Shown here: positions 24,776 to 33,970 of the stretch, piece by piece
How the letters are laid out: every line of letters begins with the position of its first letter
Numbering within the stretch: position 1 is the first letter of the stretch
NCBI RefSeq assembly: GCF_001461035.1
Contig: NZ_LNAM01000148.1
Location: 1-46,596, forward strand
Direction: 5' to 3'
Source: Acetivibrio ethanolgignens
GTDB taxonomy: Bacteria > Bacillota > Clostridia > Lachnospirales > Lachnospiraceae
Length of the DNA stretch: 46,596 bases
The notes under the pieces: generated by a model
Told to the model about the DNA's origin: nothing
The model's database searches: none
Seen by the model: the letters and a program-made list of their open reading frames with translations, nothing else
Translations under genes and position numbers: made by a program

Positions 24776-26452
24776 TCATTTTAACCCGGAGGCCAGTTCC
24801 TTCATCTCTTTCGCACTATGAATTACTGCATCAGTAATCCTTGCACCTCCCAACATACGAGCCAGCTCCATCACAGACTCTTCCTCAGTAAGGCAATGAA
24901 TCCGGGTCTGTGTCACTTCAGACTCACTATACTTTTCTATCAGATAATGGTCATCTGCCATAGATGCAATCTGCGGAAGATGGGTAATTGAAATGACCTG
25001 ATGACTTTTGGAAATCGCGGACAGCTTTTCCGATACTTTCTGAGCAGTACGGCCGCTGATACCAGTATCTATCTCATCAAATATCAGCGTATCCACCGAA
25101 TCCTTATCTGCCAGAACCGACTTAATCGCCAACATAATACGGGATAATTCACCACCAGAGGCTACCCTTGCCAAGGACTTCAAATCCTCTCCCGGATTCG
25201 TCGATATCATAAATTCTACTTCATCAAAACCGTTCGCCCCAGGCTGTCCCAACCGACGAAATTCTATATCAAACTCCACCTGCAAAAAGTTAAGCTCCTC
25301 TAAAGCTTTCCTTATCGCCTCTTTTAATATGGCGGCATTTTCCTTTCGTAATTCAGAAAGCTGTCCGCATAGTTTTAATAGCTGCCCTTCCGTCTCTGCC
25401 TTCCTTTTCTCCAGCTCTACTTTATACTTTTCGTAATCCGCATACCTTTCCAGCTTATGTAAAAGCTTTTTATAATAATCCTGCACCTGCTCATAGGAAC
25501 CACCATACTTCGCCATCAGCCCATGGACCAGATTCAGACGTTCTTCTGTCGTGTGAAGCAATTCCTCGTCAAAAGTAAAGTCCTCCATATAAGCAGCTAT
25601 ATCGCGATTAAAATCATTTAAAAGCTCCTCAAGCTCTGTAAGCCGGGATGCAAAATCACCAATGCCGTCCTCCAGCTCAGTAAGCCTATTAATCTGTCGA
25701 ACAGCCCGTCCAAGACTATCTGCTGCAGATTCAGTTCCTTCACCGGTCAGCCGGTAAACAGCTGCCATCCCCTCCATAATCGCCTCACCATTAGACAATC
25801 TGCGGAACTCCTGCTCTAACTCCTCCTCTTCTCCTTCACGAAGCTGTGCTTCCTCCAGCTCCTTCTTCTCGTATTCCATAAAAGAAAGTTCTCTAAGACG
25901 CTCCTCCTCCGGTATTAGATTCTGATTAAGCTCGCCTAAGAGCCTTACATACTCCTCATAAAGCACCTTAATCTGCTGCTTTAATGCTGCCGTCCGCTCC
26001 TTTCCATAACGATCCAAAATATCCAGGTGCTTGGACTTATACAAAAGCGACTGATGCTCATGCTGTCCGTGAATATCAATCAGAACCCCCGCTAGCTCCT
26101 TTAAAAAACTGCTGGTCACCGTCTCTCCATTTACCTTACTTACGGCACGATTTCCCTTTAAGCGGCGGGAAATAATCACCAGCCCATCCTCCTCCAGCGG
26201 AATATCCATCGCTTTAAGCCGCTCCAGTGTACTCTTCTCCTCAATGTGAAAGGTCAGCTCCACTAAAGCATACTCTGCTCCCTTCCGAATACTGTCCTGC
26301 GAAAATTTACCTCCAAGTGCAATATTAATTGATCCAATTAAAATCGACTTACCTGCTCCTGTTTCTCCAGTCAGAATATTTAGTTTCTCCGAAAAATCAA
26401 CATCTGCCTCATCAATCAAAGCAAGGTTCTTAACATGCAGATTTGCTAACAA
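24776..26452 (-). CDS. recN: DNA repair protein RecN
   Basis: A 558-residue SMC-like ATPase acting early in double-strand break repair. Walker A GETGAGKS at 29-36, long coiled-coil arms (about 155-370), and a C-terminal ABC half with SGGELSRIMLAIK (signature) and TLIFDEIDTGISG (Walker B), then HLPQIAS. Start: TTG at 26452 is chosen because GGGAGGGG lies 5 bases upstream and it gives the usual MLANLHVKNLALID start; the frame is open 12 codons more. argR, usually just upstream in this gene order, is absent. Confidence 0.96.
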   Translation of the reverse strand: MLANLHVKNLALIDEADVDFSEKLNILTGETGAGKSILIGSINIALGGKFSQDSIRKGAEYALVELTFHIEEKSTLERLKAMDIPLEEDGLVIISRRLKGNRAVSKVNGETVTSSFLKELAGVLIDIHGQHEHQSLLYKSKHLDILDRYGKERTAALKQQIKVLYEEYVRLLGELNQNLIPEEERLRELSFMEYEKKELEEAQLREGEEEELEQEFRRLSNGEAIMEGMAAVYRLTGEGTESAADSLGRAVRQINRLTELEDGIGDFASRLTELEELLNDFNRDIAAYMEDFTFDEELLHTTEERLNLVHGLMAKYGGSYEQVQDYYKKLLHKLERYADYEKYKVELEKRKAETEGQLLKLCGQLSELRKENAAILKEAIRKALEELNFLQVEFDIEFRRLGQPGANGFDEVEFMISTNPGEDLKSLARVASGGELSRIMLAIKSVLADKDSVDTLIFDEIDTGISGRTAQKVSEKLSAISKSHQVISITHLPQIASMADDHYLIEKYSESEVTQTRIHCLTEEESVMELARMLGGARITDAVIHSAKEMKELASGLK

Positions 26453-26576
26453 GGCCACCCCTCCCAGTACATATGTTCTTTTTCTCATTTTATCATATTT
26501 TTCAAAAAAAGCAAGTCCTAATTCTTTATTTTCCCAATAGACTTAATCATATACTTCTCTTTTAATCTCTATACCA

Positions 26577-26624
26577 AAGACAGGAACCAGAACAGAGCAT
26601 CTCTCGTATTCTGATTCCTGTCTT
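26577..26624 (-). terminator. terminator of the Ig-like repeat protein gene
   Basis: AAGACAGGAACCAGAA (26577-26592) pairs with TTCTGATTCCTGTCTT (26609-26624), 16 bp with one mismatch, immediately after the stop codon at 26631. Confidence 0.78.
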
Positions 26625-26630
26625 TCAGCC

Positions 26631-29600
26631 TTATGAAATATTTTTTACTGTAACCTTACATCCAAGGGTAATACCGCTTACCTTTGCGTAAATAGTAGTC
26701 GTCCCCTTTTTACGCCCTACTACTTTACCGTTAACAACCGTTGCAATGCTCGGATTTGCTGAATACCAGCTAACTCCAGTAGTTGCTCCATCCACATAAA
26801 GAGTTTCTGTATCATACTGCTCCAACGTAAGCGATGTCTTATTCAATCCAATGACCTGCAGCTGTATTACTGTCTGTTTTCCACTGCTGGTGGTTATCGT
26901 AATACTGGTAGCTCCGGCCCTTCTTGCATAGACCTTACCACTACTGGATACGGTTGCAATATTTTTATTTCCACTAGCAAATTTAACACTGTCAGTAGAA
27001 TTGGATGGCACAATGCTGTAGCTTAGCATCTGGGATTCTCCACGAATCATAACCATATTTTTATCTGCAACAATAACACTGGTTGATGGAATCGGTTCTA
27101 TAACCTCTACATAGCAAAAATCTGATTTCTTACTATTATCTTTTGCAGCTGCTTCGACATTGCAGCTTCCTACCGAAAGCCCTCTTACCAGACCACTGTC
27201 ATCAACGCGGGCAATTGCTGTATCAGAAGAGCTCCATTTTACTGTTTTGTAGGTCGCATTTGTTGGCTTAATGGTAGCCTTCAGTCTGTAGTTCTTGCCT
27301 GTCACCAAAGTTAAATAAGAGCGATTCAGCTTAATGCTGGTTGCCTCGCGTACAACCGTAATCTTACAGGTTGCTTTCTTACCTGTTCCATCCGTTACCT
27401 TGGCTGTAATTGTACAGCTTCCCAGCTTTTTAGCCGTTACCTTACCAGTAGAAGAAACGGTTGCAACCTTCGTATTGGAAGAGGTCCATTTTACCTTCGG
27501 ATTAGATGAAGTATTACTGGTTACGGTAGCCTTTAAGGTAACACTCTTGCCAAGTCCAAGCTTATAGCTGGTATGATTTAATTTTACGGAAGATACCGGC
27601 TGCACTACAGTTACCAGGCAGGTAGCCACATAACCACCATCTTCAGAAACAGCTGTAATAATGGCAGAACCACCCTTAACACCAGTTACCTTTCCTTTTT
27701 CACTCACCGTAGCAACTCCTGTATTCGAAGAGGTCCAGGTAACATTTTTATTACTTGTATTTGTTGGTGTAAATATTGGCTTCAGTGTAAAAGACGAACC
27801 CTTTGCTACTGATTTGGTGGAGTAATTTAACTCCATGCCTTTTGCTTTATCTTTAACGGTCACATACAGGTAGGCTACATCACCAGATTTTGTCTTTACC
27901 AAAATAATCGTAGAACCAGCTGAGACACCTGTTACAGTACCATCCTTTACCGTGGCGATACTTGGATCCTTAGAAGTCCAGGTAAACTTGGTTTCCGTAC
28001 TGGTCGTCGGATTTGGTGTAGCTGTTACCGTATAGCTTTCACCCACATTTATAGTGACGTTATAATCACTCAGCTTCACACCACTGGCTTTTTGAGTAAC
28101 CGTTACAAGACAGTTATCTACAAAACCATTTTCCGTATTAGCTACAACATAAGCCTGTCCGGCAGCTACTGCAGTAACAACTCCATCACTACCTACCGTT
28201 GCCACCTTACTGTTTAAGGATTTCCAGGTAATAGTTGTCGTTGCCTTATCCGGAGTTACAGCAGGAGTTAATGTTTCCTTCGCTCCCACCTCCAGAGTAA
28301 TTGCCGTTTTATTCAAAGCAAATGCAGTTGCAGACTGTACTACAGTCACACGACATTGTGCCATGACATTATTAGGATTCCATTCCGGCATTACTGTAAT
28401 TACTGTTGTTCCGGCACTTAGCAGCTCGGTAAAACCTGTTTCATCGACTTTAGCTACTGCTGTATTGCTACTGCTCCATTTCAGTCCAATATCAGTCGCA
28501 TCACTGTCATATTTTGCATGGAACTTAATCGCCTCCTGACTTAGCTTCATTGTCAGACTTTCTCCTTCCTTGAGGCTAAGACTGGAAATCGGAGATAACA
28601 CGGTAATTGTACAGTAGGCAGAAATAAAATTATCCTCATTTACAGCGGTCAAAATTGTAGTTCCGGCTTTCTTTGCCGTTACTACCACGCTCTTATTGGA
28701 ATTCACATCCAAATCTACAATGTCCTCATCCGTAAGAATCCACTTTAATCCCGGAATAGATGTAATACTGTCCGGCACAAAGGCCGCAGTAATGGTACTG
28801 CTCTGTCCATTTTGTAACCGTAAATCTGTTTCACTCAGCTTAATTTTTTCTGCTGTTTTGTGAACCGTTACAGAACAGCTTGCCTTTAACGTACGTCCAT
28901 CTGAAAGCTGCATCGCAGCAGTTACCTTAATGTTTCCTTGGGTTTCCTTGATACCCTTAACAATGCCATTCTGATCTATCTTTACATAGCTTTCATTTTC
29001 AGAGCTCCAGGTTATCTTTCCAATAATACCATAAACCGGCTTTAGCTGTACGCTTCCACCTACTGCTAAAGCTACTGCACTACGATCCAGCTGGAAGCTT
29101 TCATAAATATTAACCTCCAGCTTATAGACCGTTCCTGCTCCTATATTGGAATCATTCATTAACTGCTGTAACTTAGGAGCTTTCCCATCCTTAAGCTTAA
29201 TCTCAATATTTTGCTTTCCTTCTTTCTCTGCCGTAATAACGCCTTTGCCATTATAAGTATAACGTGCCGGATTATCGACTGTTGTTACTTCGAAACATTC
29301 CGCAAAATCCTCTGGAGTCATGTTAAATACTTGTGCAATATCATAATTATCTCCTACCTGTAAATAAATACTATTTGTATTAACATAATCCCTGCAGGCT
29401 GCCTTTACTCTAAGTGTAAAGGTCTTACGAAGCTTATCAATATCGGCCCCTTTACTATAAGTGCCAACAGTATGTACATCAATATGATACTCTCCAGCCC
29501 TGGCATTGACCGTCAGATAAGAATCATAAGGAGACGCAGAAACTAAATTTACCGGAGTTGTCAGAGAATCCCCAAGAAGCAAGTCCCCAGAGTCTTTAAT

Positions 29601-30404
29601 AACCCATTCAATTCTATCCTTAATAACCTTGTTGGTATCACTAAGAATAGCCCCTGTATGAATAATATCTCCATTTTCTACAATAATATTGTTTTTAATC
29701 TCTTCATTATTGTAGCTCAGCTTTGGTCCCACATATACGTCTACAGAAACACTTGCCAGCTTTCCTTCTGCATTTTTATAAAAGGCAGTAATCGTAGTCT
29801 TACCTGTACCAATAGCCTTAAAATAACCATTGTCATTTTCCTCTGAAAAGCCATCAGCTTTCATACTTACAACTCTGGAATCTGCACTACTCCAAGTTAT
29901 GCCCGCAGTTGCAGGAAAAATAAAGTCTAATGTACCACTCTGGTCTACAGAAAGAGCCATAATTGATTCACTACTCATTTTTTTATTCAAAGTAAATCCA
30001 TTTAATGGATTTTCATCTATCGCATAGCCTACGATAATCGTACGGGTTGTCGTAGAGATTGTACCATTTGCCTCAATCTCTGCAGTTAAATCTACAGTTC
30101 CTGCCCCCTGTGCAATTAACTTGACTGATGGCTGATCTGCCGCTCCATCAATTTTTAAAACCTTATCATCATTAATTGACCATCTAATCTTTGCCACTGA
30201 AGGCGTATTGTTATCGCTGTCTGTATAAGTCGCCGATATCTGTTTCCTCTTCAGCACATATTCTCCACTTCCTGCTGTTGCCTCCGAACCAATCCGAATC
30301 ATATAAGTAGCTGCCGCCTGCATCGTGCCTCCCTGTTCCACCAAAAACCAGGCTATCGCCACAAGCACGAAAAGCCCTGCTAGCAGATAATGTTTCTTCT
30401 TCAT
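26631..30404 (-). CDS. large secreted protein with about 12 bacterial Ig-like (Big_2) domains
   Basis: A 1257-residue exported protein. A signal peptide (MKKKHYLLAGLFVLVAIAWF, cleavage near AAA at 30-32) is followed by Ig-like repeats of about 80-90 residues, each with the core WSS-N-x-VA-V-x-x-x-G-x-V-x-G-x-x-x-G. About a dozen cores are seen (WSSADS, WSSENE, WSSSNT, WKSLNS, WTSKDP, WTSSNT twice, WSSSDT, WYSANP and others). The N-terminal third is more divergent. No LPXTG, SLH, choline- or peptidoglycan-binding anchor is visible, so how it stays at the surface is unknown. ATG at 30404 follows GGGAGGAATTGAC. A likely partner is the similar protein encoded upstream. Confidence 0.88.
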   Translation of the reverse strand: MKKKHYLLAGLFVLVAIAWFLVEQGGTMQAAATYMIRIGSEATAGSGEYVLKRKQISATYTDSDNNTPSVAKIRWSINDDKVLKIDGAADQPSVKLIAQGAGTVDLTAEIEANGTISTTTRTIIVGYAIDENPLNGFTLNKKMSSESIMALSVDQSGTLDFIFPATAGITWSSADSRVVSMKADGFSEENDNGYFKAIGTGKTTITAFYKNAEGKLASVSVDVYVGPKLSYNNEEIKNNIIVENGDIIHTGAILSDTNKVIKDRIEWVIKDSGDLLLGDSLTTPVNLVSASPYDSYLTVNARAGEYHIDVHTVGTYSKGADIDKLRKTFTLRVKAACRDYVNTNSIYLQVGDNYDIAQVFNMTPEDFAECFEVTTVDNPARYTYNGKGVITAEKEGKQNIEIKLKDGKAPKLQQLMNDSNIGAGTVYKLEVNIYESFQLDRSAVALAVGGSVQLKPVYGIIGKITWSSENESYVKIDQNGIVKGIKETQGNIKVTAAMQLSDGRTLKASCSVTVHKTAEKIKLSETDLRLQNGQSSTITAAFVPDSITSIPGLKWILTDEDIVDLDVNSNKSVVVTAKKAGTTILTAVNEDNFISAYCTITVLSPISSLSLKEGESLTMKLSQEAIKFHAKYDSDATDIGLKWSSSNTAVAKVDETGFTELLSAGTTVITVMPEWNPNNVMAQCRVTVVQSATAFALNKTAITLEVGAKETLTPAVTPDKATTTITWKSLNSKVATVGSDGVVTAVAAGQAYVVANTENGFVDNCLVTVTQKASGVKLSDYNVTINVGESYTVTATPNPTTSTETKFTWTSKDPSIATVKDGTVTGVSAGSTIILVKTKSGDVAYLYVTVKDKAKGMELNYSTKSVAKGSSFTLKPIFTPTNTSNKNVTWTSSNTGVATVSEKGKVTGVKGGSAIITAVSEDGGYVATCLVTVVQPVSSVKLNHTSYKLGLGKSVTLKATVTSNTSSNPKVKWTSSNTKVATVSSTGKVTAKKLGSCTITAKVTDGTGKKATCKITVVREATSIKLNRSYLTLVTGKNYRLKATIKPTNATYKTVKWSSSDTAIARVDDSGLVRGLSVGSCNVEAAAKDNSKKSDFCYVEVIEPIPSTSVIVADKNMVMIRGESQMLSYSIVPSNSTDSVKFASGNKNIATVSSSGKVYARRAGATSITITTSSGKQTVIQLQVIGLNKTSLTLEQYDTETLYVDGATTGVSWYSANPSIATVVNGKVVGRKKGTTTIYAKVSGITLGCKVTVKNIS

Positions 30405-30586
30405 GTCAATTCCTCCCTGTAGGTATGCCAAAGGCATAAATATCTCTATCTGTATATATCGGACAAAAACTATAAAATTATAAGCTTTTTTTCATAATAT
30501 TCCAATAATTTGGCAACTTTATGGCAAAATTTTGGAGATAGTTTCATTTCTATCAGGAATAAAAAGCTTGCAATGGGTTGCAAAAA

Positions 30587-30604
30587 CGGCACCTTTCGGT
30601 GCCG
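30587..30604 (-). terminator. terminator after the InlB-repeat gene
   Basis: CGGCACC, loop TTTC, GGTGCCG (30587-30604): a perfect 7-bp G+C stem; on the minus strand TTTTTGC follows. It separates the two surface protein genes. Confidence 0.85.
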
Positions 30605-30618
30605 CCTTATTCTTCTTA

Positions 30619-31890
30619 TTAATACACAATAATTTTAAGATTTTTCGTCAGCCCGCTTCCATCTGTTGTCTGTACTTTAATGGTGCAGGTTCCCTTTTTC
30701 AAAGCAGTAACCTTACCTGTAGAACTGACTTTAGCAATTTTTTTATTGGTGGAAGTATACTTTAATTTCTTAGAGGTAACATTCGATGGCGAAAAAGTCG
30801 TTTTGATCTGAAAGGTTTTTCCTTTTTTCAGCCTTTTCGAAGTAGCATTCAGTTTAATTGACTTTGCCATCGTGCCCTCGACTGCTACCGTACACTCCAG
30901 CATCTTTCCCTCTGGTGTAATAACATAAATGGTGGCGATTCCCGGAGCTTTCCCTTCTACAATACCTTCCGAAGAGACTGTCGCAATATCATCATTCTCA
31001 CTAAAGTACTCAACCTCCAGAAATTCATCATAGCTTTCAATAAAAAGGCTCTTCTCTTCATTTACTTTAAGCTCTAAGTTGGTAGCATTTAGTTCGTATT
31101 CCGTTTTCTCGACAATAACCTCCAGCTTCTCCCATTTTGCAAATACAATGATGCTCTTTGTAATCTTGTACTCAGAGGTAAACTGGTTTGAAAAAATATT
31201 GTTATCCAGATACCAGCCCTTAAACTCATATCCTTCTCTCGCCGGCTCAGCAGGCATGGATATGGTCTGGTCTGTCCTAATACCGTTAATAGGTGCTACA
31301 TAGCTTCCTCCATTGCTGTAAAAGGATACAGAGTAAAGTGGTTCCTGAATCCCTTGTACAGAAAAATATGCCATAGCACTTCCTGCACGCACAGTAAAAA
31401 GATTATATCCATAATTTCCTACCTTTAAATCAACCACTTCAAAATCCTTACTTTCCAGTATTTTGGTAGTCCCGTCAGAGTAGACCGCCTTTACTGTAAT
31501 CTTGTTCTTATCCAGCAGGCTGTCCTTTATCGCAGTTGTCTCCTTATAGGTCGCAGAAATAGATATAATTGTTTTTTCCTTCCATTTTGCAAACAGTACC
31601 TTATTCTCATCAATACGGGTATAGCTATAAAACTGTGTTGTATAGTTAAGGTCTGTATACCAGCCTTCAAAAATATACCCCTCTCTGGTTGGTACAGGCA
31701 GAGTTGACAGATAGCTTCCGTAAGTCAGACCGGTAATCGGATTCACCTGGCTGCCCCCCTGACTGTCAAAGTAAATCATATATGTCTCAGCTGCTTCAAC
31801 AGATGCTGGTTCCTTTGCAAACTGCGGCCAGCTGATACCCGTCAAAAAAAGTACAGCTACCAAAAATAACACTTTCAGCCTCTTCCACAT
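30619..31890 (-). CDS. secreted InlB-repeat / Ig-like domain protein
   Basis: A 423-residue exported protein with a signal peptide (MWKRLKVLFLVAVLFLTGIS, cleavage near VEAAE). Two InlB B-repeat (Listeria-Bacteroides) units follow, at about 37-105 and 185-255, each ending EGWYTD/KGWYLD...FAKW. Between them is an Ig-like unit (TVKAVYSDGTT), and the C-terminal third has two Big_2-like units (DDIATVSSEGIVEGKAPG and TSTNKKIAKVSSTGKVTALKKG). No anchor motif. It is the first of the two surface genes in transcription order, following the 250-aa gene by 18 bases. Role probably in adhesion or surface structure; substrate unknown. Confidence 0.87.
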   Translation of the reverse strand: MWKRLKVLFLVAVLFLTGISWPQFAKEPASVEAAETYMIYFDSQGGSQVNPITGLTYGSYLSTLPVPTREGYIFEGWYTDLNYTTQFYSYTRIDENKVLFAKWKEKTIISISATYKETTAIKDSLLDKNKITVKAVYSDGTTKILESKDFEVVDLKVGNYGYNLFTVRAGSAMAYFSVQGIQEPLYSVSFYSNGGSYVAPINGIRTDQTISMPAEPAREGYEFKGWYLDNNIFSNQFTSEYKITKSIIVFAKWEKLEVIVEKTEYELNATNLELKVNEEKSLFIESYDEFLEVEYFSENDDIATVSSEGIVEGKAPGIATIYVITPEGKMLECTVAVEGTMAKSIKLNATSKRLKKGKTFQIKTTFSPSNVTSKKLKYTSTNKKIAKVSSTGKVTALKKGTCTIKVQTTDGSGLTKNLKIIVY

Positions 31891-31908
31891 AACAATCCCT
31901 TCCTTTTC

Positions 31909-32661
31909 CTACTGAAACTGTTTTTCCAAAGTACGGACCATCTGGACATATTGCTCCTTACAGGCATCATCCTCTCCATGCTCAATCAGAGAAAGGCATG
32001 GCTTTAAATGCTCCTCCCAGATACCCTGGTAGGTTGCTCTGCTATCCTCTAGCTTATCAATCCTCTGGATAATCTGGGGAGCTCCTTTATAATACTCCTG
32101 AATCAATGTTTCACCATCCGGCTGCTTTCTAAGATAACCATCCCTGAACTGCCGGAACATCGTAAGCTCATAACAGTTATCCGGTTTTCCTAGGGTCTCA
32201 CAAACTGCTGTCGTAATGTAGCAAAACTGCTTTTTTTCAAAGCCACTCTTCAGAGTTTCATAATCTCCCAAATTATAGGCATACTTTGGATACACCTTTT
32301 TCCATTTTTCTACAAGCATTTCTGCCAAACTCTCTGCTGCAGGAAGCTTTGTTTCACGAATCATTGGAATCGTATAAAGAGCCTGTACCATTCGGTAACC
32401 GTCTATCTTATTGTTACGAAGCATCTTATTCTTTCCCACGATTTCGAGAGCAACCGCTATCTCATTCAGATACTCATCCACTACTGTCTCCAGATAAAAC
32501 GCTCTTTCTTTTTCTTCCTTTTCCTCCCATGAAAGAGAAATCTCCTCAATCACCGGATAATACCTATCCTTATATTCTAAAAAAGATTTTTTATAGGTTT
32601 CTTGTGTAAAGCTTTTCATAATGTCTGCATGCTGCAGAACTGCATCAGATAATCGTTCCAT
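31909..32661 (-). CDS. hypothetical protein with CYITTAVCETLGKPDNCYEL motif
   Basis: A 250-residue cytoplasmic helical protein without a signal peptide. Residues about 147-185 contain CYITTAVCETLGKPDNCYEL followed by FRQFRDGYL. This Cys-[FY]-I-T-T-A-V-C motif ending in an arginine-rich F-R-x-F-R-D segment recurs in many Clostridia proteins of unknown function (from memory, CFI-box-like). The three Cys (C-x6-C-x8-C) could bind a metal or act in redox. It lies directly upstream of the InlB-repeat gene and may be co-transcribed with it. No enzyme motif is evident. Confidence 0.65.
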   Translation of the reverse strand: MERLSDAVLQHADIMKSFTQETYKKSFLEYKDRYYPVIEEISLSWEEKEEKERAFYLETVVDEYLNEIAVALEIVGKNKMLRNNKIDGYRMVQALYTIPMIRETKLPAAESLAEMLVEKWKKVYPKYAYNLGDYETLKSGFEKKQFCYITTAVCETLGKPDNCYELTMFRQFRDGYLRKQPDGETLIQEYYKGAPQIIQRIDKLEDSRATYQGIWEEHLKPCLSLIEHGEDDACKEQYVQMVRTLEKQFQ

Positions 32662-32758
32662 TATTTCTCCATTTCATAACGTTCTTTTCTATATTATTTC
32701 TTTATATACATTTACAAATTTCATCAAGCAGGATTTCTTTTGTGATTTATCCCTCTAT

Positions 32759-33667
32759 TTATTTCAATGTCCTTACTTCCTCTTCTGTCAGTCCACAGCA
32801 TTCTGCAATTTCTTCTATCGTAAGTTTTTCTTTTTTCAACAATTTTCTTGCTGTTTCCCGGCTGCTTTCCTCACGTCCTTCTTTTCGACCTTCTTTTCGT
32901 CCTTCTTTTCGTCCTTCTTTTCGTCCTTCTTTTCGTCCTATCCTATGACCTACTTTCTCCCCTTTCACACGTCCCTCTTCAAAGCCTTCCTTTAAAGCCT
33001 GCTCCCACATATCCTCCATAGCTTTACACATAACCGCAACACCCTCCTTACTTTCTTTAAAATACTTTGTTCTCTCTGCTAATATATTATAATACATTTT
33101 CGATGGTTTTGTACAGAAGAAATCTTCCATTAAATGCCCTAAGGGTGTATCCCCCCTATAAGCACCATTAACATATACTATATGAGTTCCATCTCTAAAG
33201 ACTTCTTTTGTCTCCTTAATATACCGGTCTATATGATATACCGCTTCTCCTCTCCCTAGAACATCATTTTCCGTAATAAAAATAACATAAGTTTCCGGAA
33301 GCTCTTCAAAGCTTTCTCCTGGCATTAGAATATTGGCATCTATCATACTACTATTGTATCTTGCACGTTTAGCTCCTGCTCCTTTGTCCTCCCTTTGAAT
33401 TTCAATATTATATCTTTTCCCATTACTATCCGTGGCAAATATGTCCAGCTTCACGGAACGTTTCATAAGATTTTTCACAAAATACTGTATTTTTACACTT
33501 TCTACCTTTAAATCAGGCTTATTTAAAACAATACGAAGTACCAGTTCGGTACATTCCGTATTTCCCTCAAAGCATTTCGTCATAAAATCATCATCCATTA
33601 GACGAAATGCCTTCAGTCTTTTTAAATTCTCATCCTGCTGCAATTTTTTCTTTTCTGCTTTCGTCAA
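32759..33667 (-). CDS. Rpn-family PD-(D/E)XK nuclease (transposase-like)
   Basis: A 302-residue protein of the Rpn/PDDEXK transposase-related family. The N-terminal domain has LDDDFMTKCFEGN-like MDDDFMTKCFEGN and the catalytic core VKLDIFATDSNG...YNIEIQRED (Asp, then Glu-x-Gln). The C-terminal part has a tandem GRKE repeat (about 250-275) then a helix-turn-helix-like tail KLTIEEIAECCGLTEEEVRTLK. Such proteins have recombination-promoting DNase activity. TTG at 33667 is chosen for GAGGAGG 7 bases upstream; the frame is open another 37 codons. It lies alone between a hypothetical gene and yebC, without terminal inverted repeats of a transposon. Confidence 0.87.
   Translation of the reverse strand: MTKAEKKKLQQDENLKRLKAFRLMDDDFMTKCFEGNTECTELVLRIVLNKPDLKVESVKIQYFVKNLMKRSVKLDIFATDSNGKRYNIEIQREDKGAGAKRARYNSSMIDANILMPGESFEELPETYVIFITENDVLGRGEAVYHIDRYIKETKEVFRDGTHIVYVNGAYRGDTPLGHLMEDFFCTKPSKMYYNILAERTKYFKESKEGVAVMCKAMEDMWEQALKEGFEEGRVKGEKVGHRIGRKEGRKEGRKEGRKEGRKEGREESSRETARKLLKKEKLTIEEIAECCGLTEEEVRTLK
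32874..32933. repeat. 12-bp tandem repeat, five copies, inside the Rpn-family gene
   Basis: Five head-to-tail copies of CGTCCTTCTTTT (second copy has A at position 3), each coding Gly-Arg-Lys-Glu on the minus strand. As the unit is a multiple of three, copy-number change alters linker length without frameshift. Confidence 0.95.
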
Positions 33668-33898
33668 CGTATAACCTCCTCTGCTTTTCTTTTTACTATA
33701 TCCTCTGGATAAAATAACGAAATGTTCCCACACTAAGATATGCTCCCAGAATTCTATTTGATTAAACAGATAATGCATACTGACCTAGTTATATCACAGG
33801 TTTTAAAAAATTGCTATAGTGCATATTTTACATAATTTTTAACGTTTTTTCGTATAATATTTTGAAAAATATTTTGTCACATACATACAAAGCAGAAC

Positions 33899-33960
33899 TT
33901 TCCTATCGAATGAAAAGGGGCTGCCACCTGGCAAATAATCCATCTGCCCTGGCAACAGCC
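33899..33960 (-). terminator. yebC terminator with ATTCGATAGGAAAG tail
   Basis: GGCTGCCACC (33919-33928) and GGCAACAGCC (33951-33960) pair over 10 bp with three wobbles; the minus strand continues CCTTTTCATTCGATAGGAAAG (33899-33917). The tail matches that after the recN terminator. The 303-bp gap 33668-33970 has no gene; the rest of it is A+T-rich. Confidence 0.72.
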
Positions 33961-33970
33961 TGTCATACTT

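Noticed and set aside
32874-32933. CRISPR-like repeat array
   Set aside because: The 12-bp units are head to tail without spacers and are in frame with a coding gene.
33668-33778. Longer N-terminus of the Rpn-family protein
   Set aside because: No ribosome binding site before the upstream ATG, whereas GAGGAGG precedes TTG at 33667, where family similarity begins.
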